Assembly (NCBI GenBank): GCA_009784445.1
Contig: WRBQ01000004.1
Span: 47,421 to 111,420, forward strand
Length of the DNA stretch: 64,000 nucleotides
Source: Oscillospiraceae bacterium
Lineage (GTDB): Bacteria; Bacillota; Clostridia; Oscillospirales; Acutalibacteraceae
Direction: 5' to 3'
The translations under genes and the position numbers were made by a program. The number at the start of each line of letters is the position of its first letter. The first letter of the stretch is position 1. The notes beneath the pieces are model-generated. The model saw only the letters and a list, made by a program, of their open reading frames with translations, made no database searches and had not been told where the DNA came from. Shown here one piece after another: positions 7,319 through 14,964 of this stretch.

Positions 7319-8550
7319 TACTCTCCTCCTATCTCAATGTCGTGTTCAATGCGTGCTGCCTGCGCCCGTGCCAGCCGTGCGCGTGACAAATCAATTTCGT
7401 CCGCTAGGGTAATGTCATTCCACTCTAACGTGCAGTGCGGACTTTCACCCCAAAGGCGCAAAATTGTTTTGCACAGCTGTACAATCACCGGCGTGAGCGT
7501 GCGGCGGTAGCTTTCCAGCTCGCTGGTGAGCAGGTCGGCCTGCACGCTGCTCATGCGCTCGGTAGAACTCCACGTCAACCCCAGCAAGAACGGCGGCAAC
7601 CCGGTTTTCGCCACCACTTGCTCCAGCAGCTGGCGCACCGGCGTTTGACTGTCGGGCAGTGGCACGTCGCCACCGATGACGCTGATACGCACATCGCCCG
7701 CGGCAATGAAATCTCGCACGGCGGCACCCTCGCGCATGGCTTTTTCCCATTCCTCAGCGATGATCTTGGTGCGTTCGCCCGCTCGCGCCTGTTCGGTGGG
7801 GTCGTTACCGGGGTGATAGGTCACCGCAAAGCGCACGTTGCCCAAGCGCTCCCAGTTCAGGCCAATGGTGTCCATAATTTGCAATAGCACGCCCGCCACA
7901 AAGGGCAGTCCCTTCAGCAGCGAATTGCCCGTGAGCGCACCCGGCGCGGGGTTAAGCACGCTGCAACACAGCAGCTCGGGATGCGGCGCGGGGCGCAGCT
8001 TGCCTTGTTCTCCCGTGCAGATTTCCACGGTGATGCCGTCATTCGCCCGCCGAAAGGTGATACCCTCTAGGGGTACGTTCCACAGGGCGGCGGGTTCGCC
8101 GTCTTCGCGCAGCACCAGCTCGCCAATTGCCGTGCCGTAGGTCAACAGCTGCTCAAAGTAGCTATTGACAAAGGCCGCAATGCCGCGCTGTGTGCCCCCC
8201 ACGCTAATCATCTCCAGCATGTCGTTGAGCCGTTGCTGCACAGCTTCATCTTCGCAAATCACCGTGAAGCCGCCTACTAGGCGCACCAGACGCATGATGG
8301 CCGCGTCGATAATCGGCACCGATTCACGCAACCCACGATACAATGCAGCATGTGTGGCGGGCATGCGTGTTTCGCCTGCCCAAACGGCTTGTTCGCTGCC
8401 AAAGCCGCCGTCTGCACTGCTGCGCGCCAGTGAACCCATCAGCCCATCATAGGCCTTGCGCAATGGCCGAACCGCCCCTCTAGCCCACCTTCCGTCGTTT
8501 CGCTGTGTTCTATCCACAGCCCTGCGACGCGTTTGTTTTTCTTTCGCCAT
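7318..8550 (-). CDS. Phage portal protein
   Basis: 410 aa from the ATG at 8550, which has a perfect GAGGAGG ribosome binding site; the ORF-track start is 61 codons too long. Portal-type features include IIDAAIMRLVRLVGGF, WNVPLEGITFRRANDGI, LLCCSVLNPAPGALTGNSLLKGLP and the C-terminal TGLPPFLLGLTWSSTERMSSVQ. Located 10 nt after terL, in normal packaging order. The N-terminal AVDRTQRND is encoded by a stretch nearly identical to part of the dispersed two-hairpin repeat. Confidence 0.85.
   Translation of the reverse strand: MAKEKQTRRRAVDRTQRNDGRWARGAVRPLRKAYDGLMGSLARSSADGGFGSEQAVWAGETRMPATHAALYRGLRESVPIIDAAIMRLVRLVGGFTVICEDEAVQQRLNDMLEMISVGGTQRGIAAFVNSYFEQLLTYGTAIGELVLREDGEPAALWNVPLEGITFRRANDGITVEICTGEQGKLRPAPHPELLCCSVLNPAPGALTGNSLLKGLPFVAGVLLQIMDTIGLNWERLGNVRFAVTYHPGNDPTEQARAGERTKIIAEEWEKAMREGAAVRDFIAAGDVRISVIGGDVPLPDSQTPVRQLLEQVVAKTGLPPFLLGLTWSSTERMSSVQADLLTSELESYRRTLTPVIVQLCKTILRLWGESPHCTLEWNDITLADEIDLSRARLARAQAARIEHDIEIGGE
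8493..8514. repeat. Fragment of the dispersed repeat inside the portal gene
   Basis: GTCGTTTCGCTGTGTTCTAT differs by one base from the reverse complement of the right arm of copy A (ATAGAACACAGCGAAGCGAC). It is translated as part of the portal N-terminus. Confidence 0.55.
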
Positions 8551-8560
8551 AATTTCCTCC

Positions 8561-9808
8561 TCATCGTTTGATTGAACCCGCAAAAAATCCATCTTCGCTG
8601 CCGCGCAGCCCAAATTCCGTGGCCACAAAGTAGCGCACATCGTCCATGGCGTGATCGTATTCCTTGCGCGGTGCGTCGCGGCCACCACCGCTTTCCCAAG
8701 TGTAGGCCCCGAACTCGCGGATGCAATCGCCACAGCTTGCGTGGACTTTTAGCCTGTCCTCCCTGAGCTTATCCGCCACGAGTCGAATACCTGTCACTAC
8801 GTCGTTTTTGCCTGCGATCACCGTGAACCGCCCATGCCGCCGAATGCACTCGATGAAACTTGCCGCGCTGGGGTCACACACCACATAGCTGATTTGCCGC
8901 TCACCCGCAAGCTGTTCCAATGCACGATAGTGTTCTTCGTCTGTGCGCTGCATGGCGTTGGCGCGTGAGTCCCAGTAATACTCTGCCAGCCGCACCCAAG
9001 TGCCGTCGTCGGCCTCGCCCCACAGGCCAAAACTGCTTGGATTAACCGTGCCGTAGTCGCAGCTGATGACATGTTTGCCGCAGCGTGGCATATCGTGGAT
9101 CACATGCCTGCCGGATTCAAACATCGGGTAAACCAAGCCCTCGCTGCCCGCCCAAATGCCCTCCACAAAGCGCTTGTAAAACGCCCCGCTGTACAACACT
9201 TTGTAGCGATTGCGGATGGCGGGGTCCAAGCTTGGGTTGTCGTCCATGGTAAAGTGCATGTGCAGCGCGTTTTTCTCCTGCGCCTTGAGCACCCATTCGC
9301 GATAAAACCAGTGCTGCGGATACTCCGGGTTGCAGTTGAACCACAGCTTGCTGCCCTGCACCGAGCAACGCGCAATGGCTTGCTCCACAAAGCTGCGCGG
9401 CATCAGCGCCACTTCGTCAAACAGCACCCCGGCCAAGGTCATGCCTTGAATAAGCGCGGCCGAGCCTTCGTCTTTGCCGCCGAATAAGTACACGCGGTTT
9501 TTTTGCCGCCCAAAGCTAATGTCCAGGTAGTTTTTGCTAATTTTCTCCTCGCATTCAAACCCCAACCCGCGCAGCGTTGGCAACATGGGCGAAACGATAT
9601 TTCTTCTCAATGAGGTCATCGTTTTGCCGCAGATTGCGAAGGCCTGCCCGTTGAACTCGTGCGAAAACCAGCCAAAGAACCCCACGCACATGCTCAGCGT
9701 TTTGCCAGAGCGCACCGCGCCATCACAAACGAGTGCGTCACGCCCGGCATGCGGACTGCGCCTGTGCCACCAGTTCATTGCTGTTGCCTGATTTTTTGAA
9801 AATTGCAC
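8561..9808 (-). CDS. terL: Phage terminase large subunit (PBSX/Terminase_3 type)
   Basis: DNA-packaging motor ATPase plus nuclease, 415 aa. Walker A-like CDGAVRSGKT at residues 28-37, Walker B/catalytic Glu in GVLFDEVALM near residue 130, and the C-terminal RNase H-like nuclease region starting at HVISCDYGTVNPS. It is full length with no visible lesion. Start: the GTG at 9808 lies about 20 nt after a very strong AAGGAGGTG. An in-frame ATC at 9818-9820 sits 9 nt after that site and may be the real initiation codon. Confidence 0.9.
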   Translation of the reverse strand: MQFSKNQATAMNWWHRRSPHAGRDALVCDGAVRSGKTLSMCVGFFGWFSHEFNGQAFAICGKTMTSLRRNIVSPMLPTLRGLGFECEEKISKNYLDISFGRQKNRVYLFGGKDEGSAALIQGMTLAGVLFDEVALMPRSFVEQAIARCSVQGSKLWFNCNPEYPQHWFYREWVLKAQEKNALHMHFTMDDNPSLDPAIRNRYKVLYSGAFYKRFVEGIWAGSEGLVYPMFESGRHVIHDMPRCGKHVISCDYGTVNPSSFGLWGEADDGTWVRLAEYYWDSRANAMQRTDEEHYRALEQLAGERQISYVVCDPSAASFIECIRRHGRFTVIAGKNDVVTGIRLVADKLREDRLKVHASCGDCIREFGAYTWESGGGRDAPRKEYDHAMDDVRYFVATEFGLRGSEDGFFAGSIKR

Positions 9809-9850
9809 AAATTTTATGATACTTTTTCACCTCCTTACTGACCACTGCTA

Positions 9851-10156
9851 TTAATCACTCGCCACTGACCGTTCAATCGCGTCGTAGAACAGTTTCACTC
9901 CCTGCGGCACCTGCGCCAGCCCGCCCACCTCCACCAAATGCCGCATTGCCTCAAAGCGGTTGTAGAATTTGATGGTGATGTTTCCCCCCTGCTTTGCACG
10001 GGTGATTTCGCTGATGTTGAACACATCCAATTCTTCCAGTTCATGCCAGCTCACGTCTTCGTCCATAAAGAGCAATTTCAGGGCGTCATTACCTTGCCCA
10101 AACGCCAGTTTTCGGTAGCCTTTCAGCACGTCTTCCAGCTGAGATTTTTCCTGCAC
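9851..10156 (-). CDS. Probable phage terminase small subunit
   Basis: 101 aa, GTG start with a GGGGGTG ribosome binding site. The pattern (LEDVLKGYRKLAFGQGNDALKLLFMDE ... LDVFNISEITRAKQGGNITIKFYNRFEAMRHL) matches the small ORF that precedes PBSX-type terL in many clostridial prophages, usually taken as the small terminase. First gene of the head module. Function inferred from position and remembered family pattern. Confidence 0.62.
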   Translation of the reverse strand: MQEKSQLEDVLKGYRKLAFGQGNDALKLLFMDEDVSWHELEELDVFNISEITRAKQGGNITIKFYNRFEAMRHLVEVGGLAQVPQGVKLFYDAIERSVASD

Positions 10157-10197
10157 TCGCTATCACCCCCCTCCATATAATCTTACAAAACCCCATT

Positions 10198-10282
10198 TTC
10201 TGCGCACTTTTTTGCGCAGAATTGCCGTTTTTGGAAAAAAAACATTTTTTTTTTTGATTTTTCTTGATTTTCCAAAAAAAAC
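10198..10282. promoter_or_regulatory. Paired inverted repeats in the capsid / ywlE-rimI divergent region
   Basis: TCTGCGCA-cttttt-TGCGCAGA is a perfect 8-bp dyad (10198-10219). It is followed by a larger stem GTTTTTGGAAAA...TTTTCCAAAAAAAAC (about 10229-10282) around a T-rich loop. This is the only intergenic region upstream of the capsid module, so the first dyad is a candidate operator or processing hairpin. No convincing sigma-A promoter for the module was found here. Confidence 0.45.
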
Positions 10283-10334
10283 GCCTTGCATTTTTGTGCG
10301 ATTTGTGTTACCATATACGGTGAGGTATGCGCTG

Positions 10335-11153
10335 ATGAACGTGTTGTTTTTGTGCACAGGAAATACGTGCAGAAGTCCCCTTGCGGCCGCGCTGTTTTGT
10401 GCACCATTTTCGGTGCAATCCGCAGGGATTTGCGCCGCCGTCGGCAGCCCCGCCAGCACGCACAGCATTGCCATCGCAGCCGAACTCGGTTGCGATATTT
10501 CGACGCACGCGGCACAGCAGTTGACCTATGAACTGCTGCATTGGGCGGATGCCATCGTTTGCCTAGCGCGAAACCATGCCTTGGCCGTCGCCGATCATGT
10601 GCCGCACAGCAAGTTGCACCTTCTAGGCGGCGGAATCGCTGACCCCTTTGGCGGCACGCTTGAAGATTACCGCGCTTGTGCAGCGCAAATGCAGGCGGCG
10701 ATGCCCGCGCTGCTGCGAAATCTGCAGTGCATGGCGCAGATTGTGCCAACGCAAGCGACCCATCTGCCTGCGCTTGCGCAGCTTGAGCTCGTGGCCGAAT
10801 CTGTGCTGCGCGAAAAGCTTGCGCTAGAAACCTGCCACATGCTCACCGCGCTAATTGATGGCGAAATCGCAGGCAATATTTATGTGGATGAAATTGCAGG
10901 TGTGGCAGACATCAACAACTTGGCGGTGTTTGCCGGCTATCAACGGCAGGGCATTGCCAACCGGCTGCTTGCCCAAGCGGAACTCGGTGCCGCACTGCGC
11001 GGCTGCACGCATGTACACTTAGACGTGCGCGAAAGCAATGCCGCAGCTCGCGCGCTATATGCTTCTCGCGGATATCAAGAAGTGGGCAGCCGCCCAAGCT
11101 ACTACAGCAAGCCCACAGAGGATGCTATACTCATGACGTTGGAGATACAATGA
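10335..11153 (+). CDS. Fusion of protein-arginine phosphatase-like domain (YwlE) and RimI-type N-acetyltransferase
   Basis: 272 aa from the ATG at 10335 (GTGAGG site); the upstream ORF extension is T-rich intergenic DNA. Residues 1-125 are a low-molecular-weight phosphatase: CTGNTCRS (residues 7-14) is the P-loop with the Thr typical of arginine phosphatase YwlE, and DPFGG near 103 holds the general acid. Residues about 130-272 are a GNAT domain (NNLAVFAGYQRQGIANRLL, then NAAARALYASRGYQEVG) like RimI, which acetylates ribosomal protein S18. It overlaps tsaD by ATGA. In other Firmicutes these are separate genes near tsa genes. Confidence 0.83.
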   Translation: MNVLFLCTGNTCRSPLAAALFCAPFSVQSAGICAAVGSPASTHSIAIAAELGCDISTHAAQQLTYELLHWADAIVCLARNHALAVADHVPHSKLHLLGGGIADPFGGTLEDYRACAAQMQAAMPALLRNLQCMAQIVPTQATHLPALAQLELVAESVLREKLALETCHMLTALIDGEIAGNIYVDEIAGVADINNLAVFAGYQRQGIANRLLAQAELGAALRGCTHVHLDVRESNAAARALYASRGYQEVGSRPSYYSKPTEDAILMTLEIQ

Positions 11154-12136
11154 CTATATTGGGATTTGAGACGTCGTGCGACGAAACCGCTGCCGCCATT
11201 GTGCAAGATGGCCGCAAGGTGCTAAGCAGCGTGGTGGCCAGCCAAATTGACGCCCACGCAGTATTTGGCGGCGTGGTGCCCGAAATTGCCGGGCGCATGC
11301 ACATCCAGGCCATCGCCGGAGTGTATCACGAAACCTTGGTGCAGGCGAACCTCACGCTTGACGACATTGACGCCATTGCCGTGACCCACGCACCGGGGCT
11401 AGTTGGCGCGCTGCTAGTTGGGCTGAACTTTGCCAAAGGCTTGGCTTACGCCACAGGCAAGCCGCTAATTGCCGTGCACCACCTGCGTGCACATGTGGCG
11501 GCGAATTATCTCAGCCACGCCACGTTAGAGCCGCCATTCCTATGCTTGATTGCCAGCGGCGGACACACGCACATTGTGCATGTGCAGGATTACACGTCCT
11601 TCGCCGTCATCGGCAAAACCCGCGACGACGCCGCTGGTGAGGCACTTGATAAAACCGCCCGCATGCTCGGCCTGCCTTACCCCGGCGGCATGCACTTGGA
11701 TAAACTGGGCGAAAACGGAAACCCCAATGCGTTCACCTTCCCCCGCCCAAAAGTAGATGGCGTTGACTTTAGCTTTAGCGGCTTGAAAACCGCAGCACGC
11801 AATGTGATTGTCAATTCGCAATCGTCAATGTGCAATGAAGATTTCGCCGCAAGTTTTCAGCTGGCCGTGGCGAACTATCTTTGCGACAATACCCTGCGAG
11901 CCGCCGCCGAACTCAACTGCAACCGCATAGTTCTAGCAGGTGGAGTTTGTGCCAACAGCGTGCTGCGTGCCGAAATGCAACGCCGCTGCGCTGCAAAACA
12001 AATCGAACTTTTCATGCCCGAACTGCGCTGGTGCGGCGACAACGCCGCCATGGTTGGCGCACAGGCTTTTTATGAACACCGCGCCGGCAATGTGGCCGGC
12101 AAGACGTTGAACGCACTGCCCAATTGTCCAATGTAA
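11150..12136 (+). CDS. tsaD: tRNA N6-adenosine threonylcarbamoyltransferase TsaD
   Basis: Transfers threonylcarbamoyl to A37 of ANN-reading tRNAs, together with TsaB/TsaE. 328 aa, normal length. Landmarks are GFETSCDETAAAIV at the N-terminus, metal-binding HHLRAH near 105, SGGHTH, and AGGVCANSVLR near 265. Translationally coupled to the phosphatase-RimI fusion, giving the familiar rimI-tsaD order. tsaB is not adjacent. Confidence 0.95.
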   Translation: MTILGFETSCDETAAAIVQDGRKVLSSVVASQIDAHAVFGGVVPEIAGRMHIQAIAGVYHETLVQANLTLDDIDAIAVTHAPGLVGALLVGLNFAKGLAYATGKPLIAVHHLRAHVAANYLSHATLEPPFLCLIASGGHTHIVHVQDYTSFAVIGKTRDDAAGEALDKTARMLGLPYPGGMHLDKLGENGNPNAFTFPRPKVDGVDFSFSGLKTAARNVIVNSQSSMCNEDFAASFQLAVANYLCDNTLRAAAELNCNRIVLAGGVCANSVLRAEMQRRCAAKQIELFMPELRWCGDNAAMVGAQAFYEHRAGNVAGKTLNALPNCPM

Positions 12137-12188
12137 CCATTGGAGGGATATAAAAAACAGGGAACGTAAAAACAAAAGGAGAATAACC

Positions 12189-13211
12189 ATGAAAAAATTC
12201 GTCGCGTTAGCTTGCATGCTCATTTTCACCTGCACCGCAGCCATTGTGCTGTTGGCATGGCCCGCCCAAGCATCTCCGCAAAACGATCTTGCCGCCGAAC
12301 TGTTTGCGCTAACCAACGCACACCGCGTGAGTGCCGGTTTGCCCGCACTGCTGCATGGTGGTGCCACCGTGCAAGCCGCCGCACACAGCCGTGCAGCCGA
12401 ACTGCGCCACCTAACTGACCAACAGTTTAGAAACCACGAGCGCCCAAACGGCGATGATTTCATCTGGTTGCTATTTGAATACGGCATTCCCTTCACAGAC
12501 ATTCCCAACGAGAATATTTTGCGTGGGCACGCCACCCCACAAGCTGCCATGAACCAATTTTCTAGCTCAGCGGCGCACAACAACACCATGCTGCGCGCTA
12601 GCTACACCCACTTGGCCATCGGCGTGTATGAACACAACGGTCGGCTATATTGGGCGCAGATTTTTGTGCAGTTTACGCCGACGAACTTCCCCCCAAGCAC
12701 GGCACCGAGCGGCACAACCACTACGACCACAACAACTTCAACTACGTCAACCACGACAACCACTGCTGCTGCGCCGGTAACGACGACCACAACCACCGCG
12801 CCTACTACAACTACTACCACAACCACAACGACAGGCGCAACAACGACGACTACTGCACCAACCACAACAACTACCACCACAACCACAACCGCCGCTGGTG
12901 CAACAACCACAACAACTGCTGCGCCAACGACCACAACGACGACCAGGCCAGTTACAACCACTACAGCTGCTGGTGCCACTACAACAACTACCAGACCAAC
13001 CACAACAACTGCAACAACCGCTGCAACCACGACAACCGCCGGTGGTGGTGCCGGTGGTGCTACGACAACGACCACCGCGACCACAACAACAGTGGCGACA
13101 ACGCCCCCCCCCAGTACACCTAGCTCACCACTAGCTTCAATCACCGAATTCTTCCTGTCGCTGCTTTCTGTTGTGTTTGCTTCAATTTTAAACTTTAGTC
13201 TACTCAGGTAA
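12189..13211 (+). CDS. Secreted CAP-domain protein with Thr-rich stalk and C-terminal hydrophobic segment
   Basis: 340 aa. A signal peptide (KKFVALACMLIFTCTAAIVLLAWPAQA) is followed by a CAP/SCP domain (about 35-160; LTNAHRVSAGLPALL, ENILRG, THLAIGVYEHNGRLYWAQIF), as in YkwD-like proteins. About 130 residues of almost pure Thr with Ala/Gly follow, encoded by ACN repeats. A hydrophobic stretch near the C-terminus (ASITEFFLSLLSVVFASIL) could anchor the protein. The stalk looks like a mucin-type, possibly O-glycosylated spacer (inference). Good AAAGGAG site. The next gene is a second CAP protein. Confidence 0.82.
   Translation: MKKFVALACMLIFTCTAAIVLLAWPAQASPQNDLAAELFALTNAHRVSAGLPALLHGGATVQAAAHSRAAELRHLTDQQFRNHERPNGDDFIWLLFEYGIPFTDIPNENILRGHATPQAAMNQFSSSAAHNNTMLRASYTHLAIGVYEHNGRLYWAQIFVQFTPTNFPPSTAPSGTTTTTTTTSTTSTTTTTAAAPVTTTTTTAPTTTTTTTTTTGATTTTTAPTTTTTTTTTTAAGATTTTTAAPTTTTTTRPVTTTTAAGATTTTTRPTTTTATTAATTTTAGGGAGGATTTTTATTTTVATTPPPSTPSSPLASITEFFLSLLSVVFASILNFSLLR
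12712..13105 (+). repeat. Low-complexity ACN (Thr) repeat tract
   Basis: Nearly 400 bp of ACA/ACG/ACT/ACC triplets with short GCT/GGT interruptions. It encodes the Thr-rich stalk of the CAP protein. The long Val-rich ORF on the other strand is its reverse-complement shadow. Confidence 0.85.
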
Positions 13212-13231
13212 CCCCTTTAAGGAGGCTTTGC

Positions 13232-13858
13232 ATGAAGAAAATTTTCGCTTTATTACTAACCGCTGGCATGTTGGTGGCCTTTGCGCTGCCTGCTGCCGCC
13301 AGCACTACGGTAGCCCGCGATGTGCTGTATGCGGCGGAGCGCGCAATGCCAGGCGTGGCAACTTCCACCAACACCAACGCGCAAATCCGCGATGTGCTTC
13401 GTTTAACAAACAATGAGCGCCGCATGAATTTTCGCCCTGCAGTGCAGGAAAATTCTGCACTAAACGCCGCCGCCGCTGTGCGTGCACGTGAAGCTGCACA
13501 AAGATGGAGCCACACGCGACCAAACGGACAGATTTGGCACACGGTGCTTGCGCCACATGGTGTTACTGGTTTTGCGCACGCCAGCGAAAACCTTGCAAGC
13601 ATCAGTGGCGGCGCCAACCCCGCAGACGCCGCCCGCGCAGTGGCCAGCTGGATGAGCTCCCCCGCACATCGCGAGGCGCTGCTGGGCAACCATACCCATG
13701 TGGGGCATGGGGTGTATCGTCACGTAGCGGCCAACGGCACAGTCACCTATTTTTGGGCGCAAATTTTCATGCACGACAACATCACTAGCAACACCCTTGG
13801 CATTTGGGACTTGATTGTAGGTGTCACGCTCACCCTGATGCGCGCGGTTGGATTGTAA
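13232..13858 (+). CDS. Secreted CAP-domain (YkwD-like) protein
   Basis: 208 aa with a signal peptide (FALLLTAGMLVAFALPAAAS) and a CAP domain (about 55-190): LRLTNNERRMNFRPAV, WSHTRPNGQ, GFAHASENLAS, WMSSPAHREALL, VGHGVYRHV and YFWAQIF. These cover the usual CAP signature blocks, including His and Glu of the cavity. A short hydrophobic tail follows (LGIWDLIVGVTLTLM). Start supported by AAGGAGG. It lies 20 nt after the Thr-rich CAP gene, so it is probably co-transcribed with it. Confidence 0.85.
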   Translation: MKKIFALLLTAGMLVAFALPAAASTTVARDVLYAAERAMPGVATSTNTNAQIRDVLRLTNNERRMNFRPAVQENSALNAAAAVRAREAAQRWSHTRPNGQIWHTVLAPHGVTGFAHASENLASISGGANPADAARAVASWMSSPAHREALLGNHTHVGHGVYRHVAANGTVTYFWAQIFMHDNITSNTLGIWDLIVGVTLTLMRAVGL

Positions 13859-13890
13859 TTACCAACATTAAATCTCGCAAAACTGCAAAC

Positions 13891-13926
13891 ACTACCTCTT
13901 GAAACACATTCAGGAGGTAGTTTTTT
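13891..13926 (+). terminator. Terminator hairpin whose right arm is the next gene's Shine-Dalgarno
   Basis: ACTACCTC (13891-13898) pairs with GAGGTAGT (13914-13921), followed by TTTTTT. The same right arm contains AGGAGG (13912-13917), 12 nt before the ATG of the deacetylase gene. Folding would both stop transcription and hide the ribosome binding site. Confidence 0.7.
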
Positions 13927-13929
13927 ATC

Positions 13930-14850
13930 ATGAAGAATTTAGCAAAAATCGGCGTGGCTGGCTTGGCCGCCTTGGCGCTCACCGTGCCCGCGGGTGCAAA
14001 GGCCCAGCGTCCGCCGCTACCCAAGCGCAGCATTGAATCCCCCGGCAAGCACGGCCTGCCCACCAAGAAAATTGAGCATGCCTACGGCGTGCCAAAAGAT
14101 GGCAACCCGCACCAGATTTCTATCGACAACCAGCGTTTTTTTGACCAGCATCCCGAATACAAGGCCGTGGCATTTGACAGCCGCGCCATGCAGCCCGATG
14201 CTGAAAAATCGCTGTATCTGACGTTTGACTGCGGCTACGAGAACGGCTACACAGCCAAAATCCTCGACGTACTGCAAGAAAAAGAAGTGCCGGCGGCGTT
14301 TTTCTGCACCTTAGATCACTTCAAAACCGCACCGGACATCGTGGAGCGCATGATTGACGAAGGCCACATTGTGGGCAATCACAGCACCACCCATGCCTCG
14401 TTTGCCGCGCTCACGCCCGAACGCATGGCCGAAGAAGTGCTGACCGCCGACAATTATCTGCGCGAAACCTTTGGCTATACCTCGCCGTATTTCCGCTACC
14501 CCAGCGGGGAGTACAACGAAACTGCGCTACGCACCGTGGCCGACCTAGGCTTTGCCAACGTGTTTTGGTCCTCCAGCTATGCCGATTGGGACGTGAAAAG
14601 CCAAAAAGGTGGCGCATATGCCCGCGACACCATGCTCAGCCGCCTGCACCCGGGCGCGATTATTCTGCTGCACAGCGTGAGCGCGGACAACGCAGCCGCT
14701 ATGGCGGAGATTATCGACCAAGCACGCGCACAGGGCTATGTATTCAGAGATTTAAGTAACTTGCCCATTGCCCCGCAGTCTCTCAATAGGCACCTTGCTC
14801 ACCGCAGGTGTCGGGATTTGACAAACTTGCCGCTTGTTTTTTCCTCATAA
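13930..14850 (+). CDS. Secreted polysaccharide deacetylase (PdaA-like)
   Basis: 306 aa. Signal peptide (LAKIGVAGLAALALTVPAGAKA), then a NodB-homology domain (about 90-280): LTFDCGYENGYT (metal/catalytic Asp motif), GNHSTTHASF (HxxxH-like metal motif), FRYPSGEYN and LHPGAIILLHSVSA. This is the pattern of PdaA, which deacetylates muramic residues of peptidoglycan, in sporulators to allow cortex muramic-lactam formation. The C-terminal 25 residues (RHLAHRRCRDLTNLP) look unrelated to the family and may be readthrough into former intergenic DNA. Confidence 0.85.
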   Translation: MKNLAKIGVAGLAALALTVPAGAKAQRPPLPKRSIESPGKHGLPTKKIEHAYGVPKDGNPHQISIDNQRFFDQHPEYKAVAFDSRAMQPDAEKSLYLTFDCGYENGYTAKILDVLQEKEVPAAFFCTLDHFKTAPDIVERMIDEGHIVGNHSTTHASFAALTPERMAEEVLTADNYLRETFGYTSPYFRYPSGEYNETALRTVADLGFANVFWSSSYADWDVKSQKGGAYARDTMLSRLHPGAIILLHSVSADNAAAMAEIIDQARAQGYVFRDLSNLPIAPQSLNRHLAHRRCRDLTNLPLVFSS

Positions 14851-14891
14851 TGGAAGTCGTTTGGTTTAGTCTGTAAAATTGCGCACTTTGT

Positions 14892-14932
14892 CACTTTCTT
14901 GCGTTGACAAGCGAAAGTGTTTGGTGTATCAT
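14892..14932 (+). promoter_or_regulatory. Sigma-A promoter with overlapping dyad
   Basis: TTGACA (14904-14909), 17 bp, TATCAT (14927-14932). A dyad CACTTT-CTTG-cgttga-CAAG-cg-AAAGTG (14892-14919) is centred on the -35 box and could be an operator. Confidence 0.68.
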
Positions 14933-14964
14933 AGTGATAAAGCAAACACCGAAGGGAGTCCGCA

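Larger units (their letters stand above)
3300..10156 (-). mobile_element. Tail-less phage head (capsid) gene module
   Basis: Nine co-directional genes in canonical head-morphogenesis order: small terminase-like, TerL, portal, prohead protease, major capsid, two connector-like proteins, a tail-end/fibre-like protein and a 72-aa basic protein. All frames are intact, most with strong ribosome binding sites and several with 1-4 nt overlaps. I found no integrase, repressor, replication, major tail, tape-measure, holin or lysin gene between ybeY and the YwlE-RimI gene. Candidates are a domesticated prophage remnant, a gene-transfer-agent-like capsid, or the head part of a capsid-forming phage satellite (inference). 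No att repeats were recognised. Confidence 0.8.

Noticed and set aside
3300-10156. Complete prophage with att sites
   Set aside because: No integrase, repressor, tail or lysis genes and no flanking direct repeats were found in the read.
12712-13105. Repetitive tract considered as a CRISPR array or tandem-repeat locus
   Set aside because: No constant repeats with unique spacers. It is a coding low-complexity Thr stalk.
12602-13144. Long Val-rich ORF on the minus strand opposite the CAP gene, and Asn/His-rich plus-strand ORF at 12650-13123
   Set aside because: Both are frame shadows of the ACN (Thr) repeat tract. No ribosome binding site or recognisable domain.
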